Shown here in pieces: positions 12,591 to 25,423 of a stretch of DNA of 64,000 nt. Each line of letters begins with the position of its first letter. Position 1 is the stretch's first letter. The position numbers and the translations under genes are program-made. The notes beneath the pieces are model-generated. The model was not told the DNA's origin. It made no database searches and saw only the letters and a program-made list of their open reading frames with translations. The stretch comes from Baylisascaris procyonis (taxonomy: Eukaryota; Nematoda; Chromadorea; Rhabditida; Ascarididae), in the NCBI GenBank assembly GCA_037389465.1, contig JAZARR010000089.1:1984001-2048000 (forward strand), given 5' to 3'.

Positions 12591-14079
12591 ATGTACCTTT
12601 GCAATGGAAATTTGCAAAAGCACATAGAAAGGATAAATGCACCAACATTGCAAGCGGCTGAGCGATACACACTTTCTGCAACGCGACGACATTGATGCAT
12701 CAGTTGCATAAATGTTTGCAAATCAATAGCGTAATTGAGTCTATACATTTATGTTTATGCTTGACCGACCGCTTCCATAAATGCAACTATAAGGGTGCTA
12801 AAGATTGTCCACATGAAATAATCAATTACCAATTACTATCGTTTTTCTTGCCTTCTCAAAAAAAAAAATAAAGCAAAAATATGCACACAGATTACTATAC
12901 ATCTGATCTCTATTTATTTACTATGATTTCCTTATAACGGACCAATGGATATGCCTCTCTCTTTCCATGTAGCCAAATTCTAGCGGTATAATTTTGTACG
13001 ATGTTTGAACTCGTTGAGCAATCTTATTACTATAATGCATAAAGTTTTGAATATAAAGAAACAGGAAGGTGTGGAGAAAATAAATTAACAAAGAAATATT
13101 GGAATTATAGATTAGAGAGACTAAAAACGAAGAAATAAAAAAAAGACATTGAAACGATAATTAAATATTACGGGAATCATCTATATAACAACAAATAATG
13201 TATAAATAAAAACTTGAATTCGATAAACAACGGGATAATCAAATCTGCAATTTCTTCTATGAGAGGGAGGAGAGCTAAGAGTGATTTATTTTAGGGGACA
13301 TTTTGGGAGTTATAACAAAGAAACTAATGAAAACTTTAAAAAAAATAATTAAATTAATAAAATAAATTACTAAAATTTTAGAACGACGGCAAATAAAATT
13401 TTTAATTTTCAAATAAAACCTCCGTTATTCTCTATTATCTATGCCATTGCATCTGAATATGTTGTAGAGAAAGCATAAAAATAAATGCACGACATACACC
13501 TACAGACACAGACACACAGACATAATACGTAGGTAGTAAAGTAGTATACAGACACATATGCTTCCAATGTCTATCATTAATATGCTCTGGCAAACGAAAA
13601 AGAATGCGATCACGTCAATCCACAATGAATGCGTATTCATTGGTTTGCATTCATCGGTTGGCCTCCACGCACCAATACACATGCGCATATAATGAGCGGG
13701 GTGGGTGTTGGCCTAGCAACTAAATGAGCGACCGACACGACGAATTCACATTAAATATGTAAATGAATGCATATTAGAGCTGAAAGCCATCGAATGTCCT
13801 CTCTATACACAGCATTTACAAATGCGAAAAGAGTAATTATTTGTACGCAGACGAATAAGATGACCTAAAGATTCAGTTAGCAATCGCTTGAACGGATGAA
13901 AAGTGTTCAAGAAAGTGTTCATGAAAATGTCTAGCAAAATTTTCCCTCATCGATTGATTTCCACACATCTTATACATTAAAATCGATAGCAGTTATAATA
14001 AAATTAGTAATAAATTTTCATTTATATGCATTTATGCATATATTTGCACTCATGTATTCACATAAATTGGAATGGCAGG

Positions 14080-14136
14080 TAAGTGACCGACCGAGCGAAT
14101 AAATTCTAAGTGACCGACCGAGCAAATAAATTCTTG
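14080..14136. repeat. 27-bp tandem duplication
   Basis: AAGTGACCGACCGAGC(G/A)AATAAATTCT occurs twice in a row with a single difference. Confidence 0.85.
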
Positions 14137-16330
14137 GAAAATATAAATGAATTTTTTGCAAGAGAAGAATGGTTCAAAGAAATTCCCACCTTATATATTT
14201 AATATATAATATAATATATCAAAAAATCCCATAAGAATTTGTTAACTTTAGGCAAGAAATATAGAACTTAAAGCGGATGCCTGCAAAAGAAGTGAAGACT
14301 GGGAAAGGGACAGATTTGGGGTAGTGGAGGAAAAGATCGCTGTTGAAATAACGTGACAAATCCCTTAATCAAAACTGTGGAAAGTTCGAGTCGCTCGAAT
14401 CCATCAGAAATTTGCGTAAGGCGTGAATCTTAGAGAAATAATTGTTATCCCCAAATTGAAACGAATTTTTTTATAATTAAATAAAACGAAAATTATATAA
14501 TTTTGATTTATATGCAAATTTTTTCAATATTCAATATCATTTCTTAGGGGCTAAGAAAAATCGAAAGTAATTGAAAAATTCGACAATATATAATGACTCA
14601 AAATAGTTGCATTATTTGAAAAAATTTTTTATGTGAAGTTAATCACAATGAAATAAATGATAAAACAATAATCGAATATATAATGGATACTGAAATATAT
14701 TGAAATACTGAAATATACTGAGATACCACTAAAGAATACCGAAATACTTATTTTCAATCCTCCCAAATCCTCTAATCAGCAAACTGCAAAAAGAAAGGAA
14801 GAAATGCTTCGTAAGAAGAAGGAAGAGCGCGAAGTTGATTCTAAAAAAAACTGGACATTTGAAGAAAAAAGAAACAGAAAATTATTAATTGAAGAATATG
14901 ACCGCTTCCCTTCCCCTTTCCCCTCTCTCTATCCTGAAAAAAAAACTAAGTTTTATAGGCATCGATGCATCCGGCATATTTTCTGAACTTTCCAATTGAA
15001 AAAACACTCTATAAAACATCAAAAACTTCGTTTCCATTCATGTGCAAGTGGGAGGTCTAAAATTATGAAGACTATATCAAACATTCCTCTCATTGTCCAT
15101 ATACCATCGGCGTTCATTTATAAGTATAAGCGATGTCGTGGATCAACGACATCAAAGGAAAATTTACGTTGGATGGAAATACAGTTTTTATACCACTATA
15201 AATATTTTATATTTAGGTACTTACAACCTCTAATACAAATAAATTTTATATGGTATGCATTAATTGCAGTAATACTATCGATTTCAACATGCATTCTAGC
15301 ATTGATGAATCGATGAGTGAACCGATCTGGATCATGAATCGATTATTGATCAAACAAAATGAGGATCAAGCATATGGAACGTTCCATGAACGATTATCGA
15401 AAATCCTACGATTATAAATGCAGAAAGAACACAGCATAAATGCGCGAAAATTGAACCTGTTCCGAGAAAACACAATTCAATGCCCGTTTTCCGCACTAAA
15501 TAAGCGGCAAAACACTGCGAATGCGATGCATCTGTCAATAAGCTATCACTATGTCTATCACCTCAAATAATGAAATATTTCAATACTCTCGTAGTTGTCG
15601 TTTATTGTCATGAAATTACGAGATAATACTATTAGAGAGTTGATCGCAAATATAAAAGCAATAGCAGTAATTATTGGTATTTCAATAATCTTGAGAGAGT
15701 ATGCAATAAAACATTAAACATTTTCGATAATATTCTCAACATCTTGTTTTATTATTGTAATTTGTTTTTTTTTTTGTTTTTTTAGAAAAAGTGTATTGGA
15801 ATATATTCCCCATTTAAGTAAGTATAATTTAATCAAAAATTTATTCATATTAATATCTAATATTAATTTTAGGCTATCTTGAATTTTTTAAAAATATGAG
15901 TATCTCATTTATTCTTTTATATTTCTTATAAGTAGCGCAACGAGATCCAAGCCTTTGTATATACACATAAAATAATTTTAAAAATTCAACAATTCAATAA
16001 CACTATAAACCTCATAATAAAAATATGCGAACGATTAAATGAATTCTAATAAATCGAATAAAAAAAATGAGTCTATCAATGTTCACGTTTATTAAGCTGT
16101 CTTTTATAGAGGGAAAATTATGCAAAAGAGAGAAATTATTTAATTTTGTTGGTTTGGCCGATTGAGTCAATCGAATTATATATGTAAGTGACTAGCTTAG
16201 ACCGAGGAAAGACACACACAACACGATAGTAATTATTTATGCGTACATTCGTTTCAACCGCACTCTTCTTCCTTTCAGAAATGTACCTCAAAAAGTGCTC
16301 TCTTTTCCATTAATTTCATAGTAGAATCAT

Positions 16331-16455
<125 letters not shown>

Positions 16456-16854
16456 CCTCCCTTCATATTTTAGTTGAAACTTATAGCTTTTGAATTGCAT
16501 ATTATATCGTTCTCTAAATATTTTGACTTTGCATAATTATATTGCATAAATAAATGATTTAATTAATTCCTCAAATTTCATTTAATGAAATTACGGTGAT
16601 TGTAAAGAAATTTAATTAACATATAAAGGTTGATTTCAATGATATAATAAAAATTAGATGCAAATATTTCGCTGGTTTAATTTTAAAAAAATTAAAAAAA
16701 AAAATAATTTCACGGTTCCTTAGCAGAACGAGCACATCACTGCGCTGAACAATCATCGTCTTCTAGGCTTTGAACCATAGCCACATTTCGGATTTAACTC
16801 ATGCCAATTTTGCAAAAAACATTCGTAACTAAAGATAGGTGCAAACTGGAAATG

Positions 16855-16952
16855 CAAGTCCGCAGATTCGAACCCATGTCTTTCGTCGTTCCCTTGCGAT
16901 CACTTATCCATTACGCTACTGTCTACGTCATCTATTATGTTACTCTCTACGA
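16855..16952 (-). repeat. tRNA-derived SINE-like fragment (tRNA-Arg-like)
   Basis: On the minus strand an A-box-like TAGCGTAATGGATAA (complement of 16904-16918) precedes a B-box GGGTTCGAATC (complement of 16865-16875). The 29 bases between GGATAA and GGTTCGA equal the spacing I recall for tRNA-Arg. The stems do not pair well, so it is not a working tRNA. A second A-box-like segment (CGTAGAGAGTAACATAATAG) lies directly upstream as a tandem duplicate of CGTAGACAGTAGCGTAATGG. Either a SINE head or a decayed tRNA pseudogene. Confidence 0.5.
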
Positions 16953-17397
16953 CTTTCATTAAGATGAATCATAGGTTACAAATAAGTTTAATCACGATAG
17001 TGGAACATCTTAACAATACCGGTCGTTGACATTTGCAAAAAGAAAATATTTCAACGCTAAAACGAAAACATTTTAACAGCAAACAGGTAATTTGTTGAAA
17101 TGCCCTCATATCGGCTGGCACGATATGTAATTCTGCAATTTCATTCATCAATGCGATCGTATAAAACTGCCAATTAAGTAATAAAATATACTCAATGACG
17201 CATTAATGCTTCAAGCAAATCGCCCGATCACGTAAGTCACCGACGATTCGCCTCCCAACCTAACCGGTCTTCTATAATAAAATTTTTTCAAGTGCCGACA
17301 ATTTCTTTCCAAGTTAACAAATGAAGATTAAATTTGACATGGGGGACTATCCTATGTTGTGATTATCACTGTTAAATTTTACAACTTTAGCAATTGC

Positions 17398-17500
17398 AGT
17401 TCCCGAGATGAAACCATCAGACAACTAAACCGACAGACATACGCAGACAAACAGACAAACAACAGACACACATGGAGAGATATTATCATCACATTACGCG
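17398..17500. repeat. ACAGAC-type repeat, copy 2
   Basis: TTCCCGAGATGAAACCATC, ACAGACATACGCAGACAAAC, further ACAGAC units and GAGAGATATTATC follow the same order as the copy at 12488-12590. Confidence 0.55.
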
Positions 17501-17892
17501 CATTAAAAACATGTCTTCTTCTTTCAACGGTAATTTCGTAAACGAAAATTTCTCTAATAATTTGAAATAATGATTAAATTATTTTATATTAAAATTAAAT
17601 AAAATAAAGCATTTTAAAGGATCAACTGATAAATTTACCATAATAAATTCTAAGTGCGCATTTATAATTGCATCTATAAAGCGTAAGATGTTTTATTCCA
17701 ATATAAAAAGATAAATTAATTCATAACAATCGCATCTTTCGAGAGATTCATTTACAAATCCGGTCTAAATATAAACTGGAAACGCTATCCCATCGGTTGG
17801 TTTTCATTATTAAACAACCAAATCCACTGTTGACTGCCGAAAACAATCGTTTTCAATGGTCAGCAAATTTGGAGAAAGAACGATGAGACAAG

Positions 17893-17945
17893 GGAAGAGG
17901 GGGGGAGGGGAGGGGGAGGGAAGGGGAGGGGAAGGAAAGGTGGAG
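17893..17945 (+). other. G-rich block, potential G-quadruplex or triplex
   Basis: About 50 bases of almost pure purine with at least six runs of three to seven G separated by one or two A. It meets the G3+N1-7 rule several times over. Confidence 0.75.
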
Positions 17946-18860
17946 CCATGAGACAAATTTGATGCTCATTTATGAATTTTTTTAAAGTATAGGAAAGCAT
18001 GACGATATAAACTTATACTAATGGCATTCTACATCTTATTTATAACAATACGGGATACTTCTAAACAAGCTAAATTATTGGAATATATCTATTTATTTAG
18101 ATATTCTATCAATAGTTGGATATTTTTGAAGAAAATATCACCTCTAACCAATAGGAATAGAGTATCATTTGTTTCATGAATTATGAACGAATTGTTATTG
18201 AAAATAAAAAGGAAAAATTAAAATTTATGAAAGATTTGAAAAAAAAAAATTTAAATCTAAATTAAAATTTTAGTTAATTGAAATTACTTTCACATTAAAT
18301 GAGAAGTGCTAAAGAATGAAGCAGATTGCAAAATATTGATGAGAGATTATGAATTCTTTGAAGTAGAGAAGCTAAATAATCGAATAGAATTCTTATACAT
18401 TAAACGACTAAATGCTTCATTGTAATCGACAAAACGTATAACGAGATGTTAGCAAAAAAACTTCTTTTTCCTTCAAATAATAATGCAAATAAAATAAAAA
18501 TACACCTTCGATTTGAAAACTCTCATTATTCTCGCAATCGAGACTCAACGATGCACCAATAAAATATGCAAAATTCATAAATTTGCATAGGTACAGATAT
18601 GATGATGCCCTAAGGCGCTTTAGAAATTTGCATGTGTAAGGCACATAACGGTAAAGTTATACATTTAAGTGTATACATTTTTTTATACGCTCGACTATTT
18701 CAATTCTGTAACTGCTGAAGGTAGAGTTACAACAGGTATGACATGTTCTATCAAATTTGACAGACGTTCAAAAGTTCGAAAACATTTATGTGAACGGTCG
18801 GTCGGTTTGAATAGAATATTATTGACTTATTCCACGCATTTCTCGTTTGCTAGTAACTTA

Positions 18861-18889
18861 GATTAGACAAAAAGCGCATACCGTGCCAA
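18861..18889 (-). repeat. Conserved 25-bp element, copy 2
   Basis: The complement reads TTGGCACGGTATGCGC, TTTTTGTC, TAATC. It has a 3-bp insertion relative to the copy at 45134. CGGTCGGTTTGA lies about 60 bp away, as it also lies near the 45134 copy. Confidence 0.6.
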
Positions 18890-20817
18890 ATTTTCTGGCC
18901 TGCTTTCCATATTTTAATGCCTACGGATTGGCCTAGCACTTGGGTAAATCAATCGAATATAGGTGCAAAAGACTGAATGTCAAAATCTCAATGAATATGC
19001 AAATAAACCTGCTGCTTCATTGATTCGCCTTATATTTAAAGTGATTGAATTCTGATTAGGGCATAAATTGGATATATTTAAGAGTTGATATTTAATTGCC
19101 CCCTAGCTATTGAATGAATGAGCAATTAAACGAAGTCTAATTTAAATGTGCAAACAAATTTGCATAAAATTTTTAAAATTTCTTATTTTTCTCAATCTTG
19201 AACCGATTTGTACGTTTTACGCTGCGCATAATGCATATGCCCCTGTATGTAAATGTCTGTGCGTGTCTGTCTGTCAATAAAATAGTCTTAACAATGGCGA
19301 CGTAATACGGCGACGATAACCCTTACCTACTTCAAAAACTGTTCTATTATTAACGATCAAACATTCACAATTGAAGGTGTCGAACAACTTACAGGTCATT
19401 CACGTTCTCAACTCAACTGGGCGCATTGCAGTGAAAAAAATTTGTTTGAAATTTTTTCGTTGTACCAGTCGGTTGGTAGAAAACCATATGAGGCAATATT
19501 TTATTGTTTTATTGAATATTGGCATAACCGGTTGATTCGATAGATAGAGTTGCAAAAAAAAGAAAGAACGTTCGCGCCAGCCGGCTTGGCAAACATTCAT
19601 TTGTTTTGAGTTTTTACGCAACCGGTTTGCATGATAGACACGAATATATGAAAAATCATGCATCGTTGTTTGTTAGATTCTCTACTGGCGCTTTTCTTAA
19701 TTTGTAGAATACCAATTTTAAGAGAGTTATACAAATATTTCAATGGAAAGTAGATAAGAATTAAACTATGTCCATAATTTTTTTAACTTATTAAAATAAT
19801 ATAAATATAAAACTCGATCGACGATAGTAGTAAATAACATTCATTCAAAAAATAAATAACCAAAAAAAAGAGATAAAATAGAGAGTAAAACGGCAAATGA
19901 AAAAAAAAAATCGGTGAAGTGAGCTAAAAAGACAGCAACAGAATATTCAACTAAACACTCTGCATAATTAACTTCGTCTCATCATCCATAATAAATCAAA
20001 ACCATTTAACAATAACTTCAAAAAAAATGGATATTTCTAGATTGAGCCAGCAATGTACCATCAAACTCGAGCATCTACTTCAGTACCAAAGATAGCTTCT
20101 CACTAAAAACATAAAACTTCATTCGTAAAAATGAATTTTCTGCATTTAGTCATTGAAGGAATCCAAATTTCTGAGAAGAATAAACCTCAACTTCAATAGT
20201 CTCCTAGGTGGTCTTCGAAAGGAGAGAGTGGGAAGGGGTAAGAAGGACGGGCAGGAGAGGGAAGTGAGAATTGCAAAAATTGAATCACGAATCCTCTCCG
20301 TTTATGTCAATCATAGACTTCTGAACTGCGTAATGAATTGTGGAAAAAAAAAACCGCTTTTTGAATGTAAAAATGGAAAAGATCATAAATGAAATATATA
20401 AGTGGAATAAAAAATTTCTTACTTACTGGGGCTATCGACCGACCGGGTAGGCTGTAATTAATATTGGACTAGAATAAGTTGAAATACCAGAATACTGGAA
20501 TACCTGAATGAACTGGAAAAAGCTGGAAAAAACTGGAATAAAGCCTTAAAATAGAAAATTGGAAATAAAACATTAACAAACAGGAAAATAATTGCATGCG
20601 AATGGATCGGTCGGCACAGCATGCCACTCGACCGCGTCGCACTATAACACAGCAGACAGACAAAGAGAGATGGGAAGAGAACATGAGCGATTGTACAAAG
20701 CCAACAACAGATGCCGGCGCATTACCATGTCAGCGCGAAACTATGGAAAGGAAGGAATGATTTCCTGAGCTATTCTGTAAAAATTTGCATAATAGCAGGA
20801 AAATAGGAAGTATTCTA

Positions 20818-20848
<31 letters not shown>

Positions 20849-21217
20849 ATACGTATATATACATTGAAAAATGCATCCTGAATTATGTAGAGAATTGCAG
20901 TAAAACTTTTCTCCATTTCGTTGATACGGAATTGACCATGCAAAAGACGACTGATATGATGTACACGATATGCTGTCCATGTCAACAAAGACCTGGATGA
21001 ATTTCGACTCGATAGTGTAACGTTCCCAACCGATATTCGAGGACGTTGCAGTAATTACTTCCGCTGGTTTACAATCTTTCAAATTTGTGAGAAAAATTTT
21101 TTCGAAGGTTTATGTCACCTTCTTCCTTCTAGAATTGACATCATCACATAGACATCTCTGATTAAGCATAAAGACCTTTAGAAATAGCCTGCCACCGGTA
21201 GATTATTTCATCCTTCT

Positions 21218-21223
21218 TTTATT
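21218..21223 (-). terminator. Possible polyadenylation signal of zinc-finger gene B
   Basis: AATAAA on the minus strand about 140 bases after the stop codon of gene B. The hexamer is common in AT-rich DNA, so this is tentative. Confidence 0.35.
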
Positions 21224-21360
21224 TAAGCACTTATTGATATAACTAAAGAAAAAGCAGAAAATAATAGCAAAAAAATAAATATAAAGGAAGGGGAATAACA
21301 AGGAATTATGAATTAGCTCACATCATAATATCGCAAAAACAAAGGTGGAATCTGTATAAC

Positions 21361-24300
21361 TCATTGAGACAACGATCGCGAATACCGCTGACGGGACGAC
21401 AACCCAACAGAACTAATCACTGCTGCTGCATTGTCAACCGACAGTGATATCAGTGGGCTGTATGAGAGATCGGGTGTCGTTTTACCTACATTCGTATCAC
21501 TAGGAAGATCACTGTAAAATGATTCAATTCGAGTGCCCATTCGGTTCTCAGTCGCAAATGGATTTTCATGGCGTATCTTCGAATGTCTCTTCAAATAAGA
21601 AGCACGTTTGAATTTTTGACCACATATATGGCATACATATTCGAAAGTCGCCGAATGTAATGCCTCATGTGTACGCAAATCATTACGACGTACAAAACTC
21701 TTCTCACATTGCTCACACTTGTAACTGAAAATATTGAAAAGTTGAACACATCGAGTTGTGATTGTATGCAATATAATTGAATGACGATATATTTGGACAG
21801 ATTAAATTGGTACTCATCTATAAATATATTATTTTTTATTTAATTTTATTTAAAAATATTATTTATTTAATATGTGATTCTTTGTGTTCCAATGTAATCA
21901 GAGAAATTGAAGGCTAAATATTTAGAAATGAATTTTGTTAAATAGCGTAGCACTGAAAGCAATTTACAGCAACACTTGTAAACTTTAGTAAATCAAAACT
22001 TTAGCGCTCATCGGTGAATAATCATTCAACCAGCTCAGTCAAGTGATAAGCCCTATCCAATCCGCTCTTAAGTTCTATACATGTAAGAATGAATAGTCCC
22101 GCATGTGTCCTTCTACTATCCATTTCCTTTCAAAATGATCTGCTTTTTGCCTTTTCTGACTCCCCTAAATATTGCATCATCATCGAACACCACATTTTTC
22201 CCAGAAACACGCTAACGATTTTCTCGCATCATAGGAGATCAATAGCTGTAAAATTTTAAAAATCGCCCATTAACATTGTCTGGAATAAGTTAAATGGAAA
22301 ATAAACGAATAAAGATGGGAAAAATTTACTTACGGCCGGATATGTGTATGAATTGAACGAATATGTGCGGTCAGCGCCTTAATAATTCCTCTTCATTTCT
22401 CTTTTTAATTCTCATCGCTTATTTAAATGAACCTTTGAGATCAACAAGACGAACAGAGTTTGAATTAGGACTGAATCAGAATGTTCCAGTTTTTCCCGGT
22501 TTTTTAACAAGATCCTGGATTTCTCTTCTCATTTTGATTATCTGTCTCGTTTCGATGCATCTCTAATATTAAAAAAAGAAAAAAAAACATCCGGAAAATC
22601 TCCCACCTCATAACTATTAGCATCTTTTAAACAACATTGCCTTGGATATATCACATTTCTCGATTAATATCTTTCAACATGACGATTTCCGATGAAAATT
22701 TTCGAAGAAATTTATATCATTTCCAATGCTCTATTTTCTCTATTAATTACATTTTAAACGACTATAACATAATGTACTCTTTAGTAATGCGACCTCAAAA
22801 ATTATTGTTGATTTGTGCTTTGAAGTTAGAATTTTTTTAAAGAAACGCTAAGCTTTCGGTATCTTCAAGGGTCGGAAGTGACCAGAATAAACCGATCTAC
22901 CTTGTTCAGCATTTGTCTGAATTCGCCTTGCTAAAAGAAACTCTTCTAATATTCAAAAATTTCAGGCTTTATCCCAGGAAAATCCATAGCTATGCTGTTA
23001 TTCCACTAATATGATTGAGGAATTGTAAAATTTCAACTTATTCAGTGTGTCGCAAGTTGAATATAAACAACAACATAAACATCCTGTTGGATATAAACAT
23101 ATAAACAACAAACAAACTCAAACGACCGCATAATCCAGGCAATCTACGAAACCATTGTATATCATACCTTCGAGCATTTAAATCCAGGATGTGTGCATTC
23201 CTCGTAAGGACAAGCGTATACAAAATCTGAGTGTTTCATAATATTATGTCGACGAAGTCCTCCTTTACGCCCAAATGACGTCATGCAAATTGTGCACTCA
23301 TAAGGACGTTCATTGCTGAACACATTTATTTCAATCGTTTATCGATATTCCCTAGATATTCGTGAAAGTGGATCAAATTTTTAATAAAGATCAAAAATAT
23401 TCTCTGTCATGAGTTAATTTTAAATTGTCATATCAAATTTCTGAAAATATAATAGTCATTTTTAGTAGGATCCATTTTTGAAGAAAAAAAGTACCGTAAT
23501 TACCGTAATTACTACATTACCGTAATCGATGACTTACAGATAACTCTTTACTTTAGGTTCTTTTAGACGAGAAAAAAGACACAAAAATTCGAATCAACAA
23601 TATTGGAGAAAAAAAATTGAATGAGAGTAGATGAGCATCCGGAAACGCTACTGCCTGAAATGACTTACAGATGAACGGTGGAGTAGTGTTCTTTCATGAG
23701 TCCATGACTTCTGAAATTCTTATGACATATATCGCAGATATGAAACTTTTCTTTTGGGGCATCGTGCACTCTTCTTTGATGATTTTTCACCTCGTTTATC
23801 GTTCGGCACATCTCAAATATTATATCTTTGTTGAACTCAATATTGCTCGTTATTGAGATGATGCTATTGACAAAGCTTCCGCTGCACCTGGAATGCCTCT
23901 TTTGGAGAGATGGCGTTTTGAACGACTAACGGCTATCCTTTATGATTTACCAAGGGATAATTTGGACTCCCTCTGGAGCTGGATTTAGAGGAATTGTGAA
24001 TCTTCCTCTCACCGCTCCCCTCTCCACCAACCATCTGTGGGATAGCGTCACCTCATACTTGAAATAAGCTCGAATACAGCCACATCCCTCGCAGTAACAG
24101 AGCTAAAAAGCGAATCTTGAATTCAACTTACCCAACCACATTTGAGGCATTTGTAGCGTTTACCCCTTGGACGCAACGTTCTACCCTCACCAGTATGATA
24201 GTTGGTGATGTGTGTTTGCATATTATGCTTCAACGTGAATGTATGACCACAATGCTCGCATATGAATTTCTTCTCACGGAAACGTTGATATTTTTGACGA

Positions 24301-25354
24301 GACCTATCGATCACTTCCGGTTTCTTTGGTGGTAAAAATACTTCCTGCAGCAAAAAACTGGAATAACGAATGGTGGGCTTAATGCAAAATGAGAGTGACC
24401 TCCATATGTACAATACAGAGAAAATTGTTCCACTATAATGCTAGCTGCATTTTCATTGGAAATCATCTATTGGTTGTTGACTTGCAATGGTCATCTCTCC
24501 AATCCAACTAAAATCTTTCGTTTCATTGCTTATTACGGAATGAGATTTATTGAAACCATTCCATCCTAGTGTGTATATTTTCTTACAACAACGATGTCAT
24601 CGAATATGAGCAATAACACTGTTGTTTCGCAGACGCATGATCGATAGATATATTGGTATAATAGTTTTTGGTTATGACCATGTAATGCTTCGAGTACAGA
24701 TGGAATAATCATTTATGCTGACGTACATGAAGTGAACATGAACGTAATGCCCAAGTTTCCCTTTCCATTCCCACATATGCGACAGTTTTACTGACGAATT
24801 TTCCCTCCTTCTCAGTAAGCACCAACTCCATCTTAAACTGAATGTTACCCCCCCCCCCCCCCACACTCCGACAAATTCTCGTCCGCAACCGACTATATGA
24901 TCGCCTATGCTACAACCCATCTAAATGTGTTATTTGTCCCACTGACAATATAGGTGACTGTTAGATGAAAGATGTTGTCTATTCTATTCGTTGTCGTGCA
25001 TGCGATTCTTTCTATATTCGTGAAACGGACCGCTTCCTGCATGAGCGCATTAGAGAGCACGTGTTAAGCATGTCATCACCACTATCTCGGTCATATGCTG
25101 CATGCCCGATGGCCAAGCATGTTGCCGAGATCACAACCTTGAGGCTACTAACATTGTGGTCGAAATACTTGCTCGTGGCAAAGGCACGCTAATCCGCAAC
25201 ATAAGGGTAGCCCACCTCATAAACTCTCTAAACCACAGATTAACGGCTGTGTCGAATTATCCAACCTCACCAATCTTCTCTCTCGGGAACTCTGACTCCT
25301 TTATTTTCTTCTTTTTATTCTTTTTGTCCTCCTTTTCCTTTTTATTTCCCTTCC

Positions 25355-25423
<69 letters not shown>

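Noticed and set aside
24117..24335. Plus-strand open frame of 72 codons
   Set aside because: It is the antisense shadow of zinc-finger gene B exon 24344-24132.
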